Origin: Micropterus salmoides
Taxonomy: Eukaryota; Chordata; Actinopteri; Centrarchiformes; Centrarchidae
Length of the DNA stretch: 64,000 nucleotides
Direction: 5' to 3'
NCBI RefSeq assembly: GCF_014851395.1
Contig: NW_024042261.1
Span: forward strand, 35,985,942-36,049,941
Position 1 is the stretch's first letter; each line of letters opens with the position of its first letter. The position numbers and the translations under genes were made by a program. Of the stretch, positions 60,575 through 64,000 are shown one piece after another. The notes beneath the pieces are model-generated. The model was not told where the DNA came from, ran no database searches, and saw only the letters and a list, made by a program, of their open reading frames with translations.

Positions 60575-62010
60575 TAAGGGGGAACTCGGGTCCAGATCAA
60601 AAAACACTATGCCTAGAGTTGTCAAATCTGGAATACAATGTACTGGAGAGGCTAAAAAAATACAGTTTCAGATTTGTATAACCTGTATTTTATTTGTGGA
60701 AATGCAAAAGGGAGATTTCACTGTTTTTCTTTTTGCATGTAGACCACCAGTGGCATAAGGTATTAACTGGCCCCAGTGCAGGCTGTTATGATGGGCCCTT
60801 GGGCTACACTGTTACAAAGCACACCCTGCGTTTGTGTCTAGAAGAGAACCATATATAGGCAAATTTATGTGCCATATTTCCTTGTTTTGTCACGGTTTAA
60901 CAACTGATAAGATTAGATGCAGTAAATACCTAATTTAAAGCTCCTTAAATTGACTTCTTTCCATACTAATGGATTAAGCAGCAGCTGTCCTGTGTGCGCC
61001 TGGATGCACCAGTCTAAAGTAAAGTACCATCATGTGATGGATTTTAGAGTCGGACTGTGTCACCTAGACTTTGCATTTGCAAAATACAGAAGTCAAAGAG
61101 AAAGTTATAAGAAGCATAGCCAGTTCTGTCATTGTCAAAATCCTGAAACGTCACTACAACAGCTGAGTGCAGGAGGTGTCCTGCTGAAAAGACGCAGACT
61201 TTTTCGGGCAACTTCAGTACAATAACCTCCCGAATCACGACAACCACATTCCTCTTCAACAGAGAGGCGAGACATTATGGTGGTGAATAAGAAAGTAAAG
61301 TGGCCTCATAACTCATAAACAACACCATGTTCTAAAAACAGGCCATCTACAACGCACACAGTCACGCACATCCACACAATTAAACAGGTAGCCTAGGCCT
61401 ACTTAGCGGCGACCTGAACACGAAATGATAACAGCCTGTAAAACAGCGGCACGGCACCCACATCACATCCACTGAAAAAAGTTACTCACCTATTTGAAAT
61501 GTATCTGACGAGCATTAAGCGAGATCCTTGACAGTGTCCTCAGTAATCCTAAACAATCTTATCTGTGTGTGCCCATATGAGTGTGTTTGTATATATAGCA
61601 GTTGATTTCACCATTAATAATATAGTTATTGGTGAAATGGCTATTTAGAGTGCATTGATGGATTTTATGCATTTTACCATGTCACTGATAAGACCAGTTC
61701 GTATCATGGCGGGGCCGCTCCCGTCAAGGGCCCCCTAATACAGTCTGGGCCCCAGTGCACTGTCTATACCTACGCCGCTGTAGACCACATTAAACCAGGT
61801 CCAGATTGAGAAACCGCTATGCCGAGAGCTGTCAAATCTGGATTATAAGGGGGATTTATGTGTTTTTTACATGCAGACCACACAAAGCGCCCTTTTTTCA
61901 TTTTCACAAATAGAATAAAGGTTTCACAAATGGGAAACTACTATTTTAAAGATTATTTTGCAGAAATTTAGTCTCGCTGGTTTTTGATCTGGACCTGAGT
62001 TTCCCTTTAA
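60575..62010. mobile_element. DNA-transposon-like element hosting a nested hAT element
   Basis: The left end TTAAGGGGGAACTCGGGTCC and the reversed right end TTAAAGGGAAACTCAGGTCC, then AGATCAAAAA on both, form clear inverted termini. TTAA at the left end and TTTAAA at the right suggest a TTAA-type target, as in piggyBac-like elements, but this is not secure. The subsegment CTATGCCGAGAGCTGTCAAA near 61820 repeats CTATGCCTAGAGTTGTCAAA near 60608 in direct sense. Confidence 0.6.
60748..61780. mobile_element. Non-autonomous hAT element with perfect 8-bp target duplication
   Basis: TAGACCAC is present exactly on both sides (60740-60747 and 61781-61788). The left end CAGTGGCATAAGGTATTAAC and the reversed right end CAGCGGCGTAGGTATAGACA are imperfect inverted repeats, followed inside by GGCCCCAGTGCA and GTGCACTGGGGCC. 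No transposase frame is visible. Confidence 0.85.
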
Positions 62011-62744
62011 ACTGATTATTCAGTCTGGGACAATAAACAATGTTTATAATAGTAGTTCGCTAAACTTGCTATATTAATAGTGTGGTTTTTCTAACCTTTC
62101 CTCCATTTTAAGCTACATCCTGCTCTATTTAGCTACATGATGAGATTGAAGTACAGGCTGGTTGGATCGGAGGTAGCGCTGCTGCTGCCTGGAAACTTTG
62201 TTATTCTGTGATTTGAATCGGCAACTGCTTGCTCAAGTGAATGAGCTTTTGAGGCATTTCCAGGCTTTTTTAGGGTGGACACTCTTACCCTGTAACAATT
62301 GGCACATTAGCATAAAATAATTGGAATCAATTAATCAAGTACTGATAATCTTTACAGAAATCTCGACAGCAGACGAACACAAAGAACCTGAACATGAGGA
62401 GCGAGGACTGCTGATAGTGGGGATGGTCAAGGCCAAAACCCAGCTTCTTAAGAGCTGACATCATAGGTGTGTGTGCGTGTGTGTCCCAAGACCATATGGC
62501 AAAGGAACCGCCCACTCATGGGACCAGCCACACCTTCCAGTAACACACACATACTACCTTGTAACACCGCGCCATCTTGGGTTTCAGCGCCATTGCCTTT
62601 TTAAAAAGAAGGTGAATGAAAGAATTGGTTTACGTGTTTGACCTCCCGTTGTAGTGACACACTCACTCCTTTACTTTTAATCTGCCCTTTCCTAGTATCA
62701 CATGTACACACCTTCAAACACACATGATCAGATAAAACTCACAC

Positions 62745-62780
<36 letters not shown>
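62745..62780. repeat. (TG)n microsatellite
   Basis: About 18 TG units followed by GAGAGATAAACG. Confidence 0.9.
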
Positions 62781-62783
<3 letters not shown>

Positions 62784-64000
62784 AGATAAACGAATCATAA
62801 ATGAGAGAGTGAAAGTAGGTCTAGTATAGAGAGGAAAGTTGTGTGTCACACCTCAGTCCTGCAGTCTACTTTGATCAACCAACTGTGTGTGTGTGAATAT
62901 TTCAGTGCTGAAGTATTGCATTCACGCCCTGCAGCCTTGCATCCATAGAGAGATACTCTGTGCATTACATCATAGCATGATTACATACTGTTTGTTGGAT
63001 AGTGTGTGTCTGTTGGGAGAGAAAACCATGAGAGGTGAGATGGTGACTGTGTCTCGACTAACACGCACTGACAAGGTGAACGGGTTCATACAGTATGTGT
63101 GTATGTGATAATCATGTGATCTAAATACAAGACTTCAGCCAGCCAAACAGACCAAGGCCTGTACAACACAAATGTGTTTTCAAAGATTGTAATTTAACAC
63201 CTCTGAAGGTTAAATTCCTCCTAAATGGTTGCTTCTAAATTTCAGGCTCTTCCATAATTTTTTGCTTACATTACAATCTCTGTTCCAGCTCAAAGGCACA
63301 AAGAGATTTTTAGTTTGTGCGCAGAAATGTTTTGTTCTGTCCAACCAACGGCCCAAAACTCAAAAGAGATTCGGTTTATTGTTATACCTTTTATTTAAGC
63401 AGGGAAAAAAACTCATTGAGATTAAAAATCTTTTTCAAGAGTGTCCTAACTCTGGGCAGCAGCACAGTTAACAATGTTACAGACATGAAAAGATGTATCA
63501 TAAACATAAAACATACCAATTTATGATGGGAGTAAGTAATCAGTTACAAGCTCGTGAAATATCAAAACTTTCTTAAATATTCACTTCATTTCATCAACAA
63601 CAATGATTAAATCAGTAATCAATCATAACATCTACAGCCAGAATTCCTGACCTCTAAGTCATTTAAAAGTACTTTAAAAGCAACCAGTAAAACCGGCTCC
63701 TGAAGATTCAGAACATTTTGCAGCTGATTCCAAGCAAAGTCAGCAGCGCACTACTTAGCAAACGCCCCTTTACCCAATTCAGTCTGGACTTAAGGGACAG
63801 ATAGTAGTAATAAGTTCTGGGAACGAAGACAACATCTTTCCGTACTTTACTCTTAAGGGTAGATTTGTAAATAAGATGGAAGCAGACCAAGTACGGCTTT
63901 AGAAATTGGAGTTCGCCAATGTTTAAGTCTACAGTTAGACAATGCAGACCAACCAACCCAAACATACAAAGAGCAATGGTGAGTAAGGACTCTAAAGTTT

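Larger units (their letters stand above)
54523..64000 (+). other. Long probable first intron after the 54.5 kb exon
   Basis: No coding exon was found in 9.5 kb. Contents are MITEs, two (TG)n microsatellites and unique AT-rich sequence. A large 5' intron is known for PAK-family genes. The assignment depends on the promoter call. Confidence 0.4.

Overview
The window is teleost fish nuclear DNA. It has GT-AG introns in vertebrate genes, an AT-rich background with many fish-type repeats (hAT, Tc1, tRNA-derived SINEs, a LINE tail), and a 500-base run of N marking an assembly gap. No virus, plasmid, CRISPR array or bacterial operon was seen.

Layout. (1) 1-3.6 kb: the 5' half of a muscle-type creatine kinase gene on the minus strand (five coding exons, 5' UTR, candidate TATA promoter). 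It runs off the left edge. (2) 3.6-23.6 kb: a gene-poor stretch of nested transposons. One tRNA-SINE is split by a hAT-like element and then by a 1.6 kb Tc1 element, and another hAT element carries two younger insertions. Two orphan exon-like segments (16.15 and 22.0 kb) are unexplained. (3) 23.7-33.3 kb: complete clns1a (pICln, Sm-protein chaperone) on the plus strand, its introns full of repeats. (4) 35.2-39.1 kb: aquaporin-11 on the minus strand, tail to tail with clns1a, with a one-base frame break in exon 1. (5) 39.8-52.3 kb: three closely related single-exon genes for a four-Ig-domain membrane receptor. One is on plus and two are on minus, lying in a ~3.4 kb-arm inverted repeat plus a tandem duplication; every copy has frame breaks. 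(6) 54.2-64 kb: a CpG-rich plus-strand promoter and non-coding first exon with a clean splice donor, followed by intron-like repeat-rich DNA. From the vertebrate gene order CLNS1A-AQP11-PAK1 this is probably the pak1 5' end, but no coding exon lies in the window.

Housekeeping (clns1a), muscle energy (creatine kinase), water/peroxide channel (aqp11) and immune-type (Ig cluster) genes sit side by side with no sign of joint function. The most unusual part is the intronless Ig-receptor palindrome inserted between aqp11 and the probable pak1 promoter. All calls come from reading sequence and recalled family knowledge; no database search was run.
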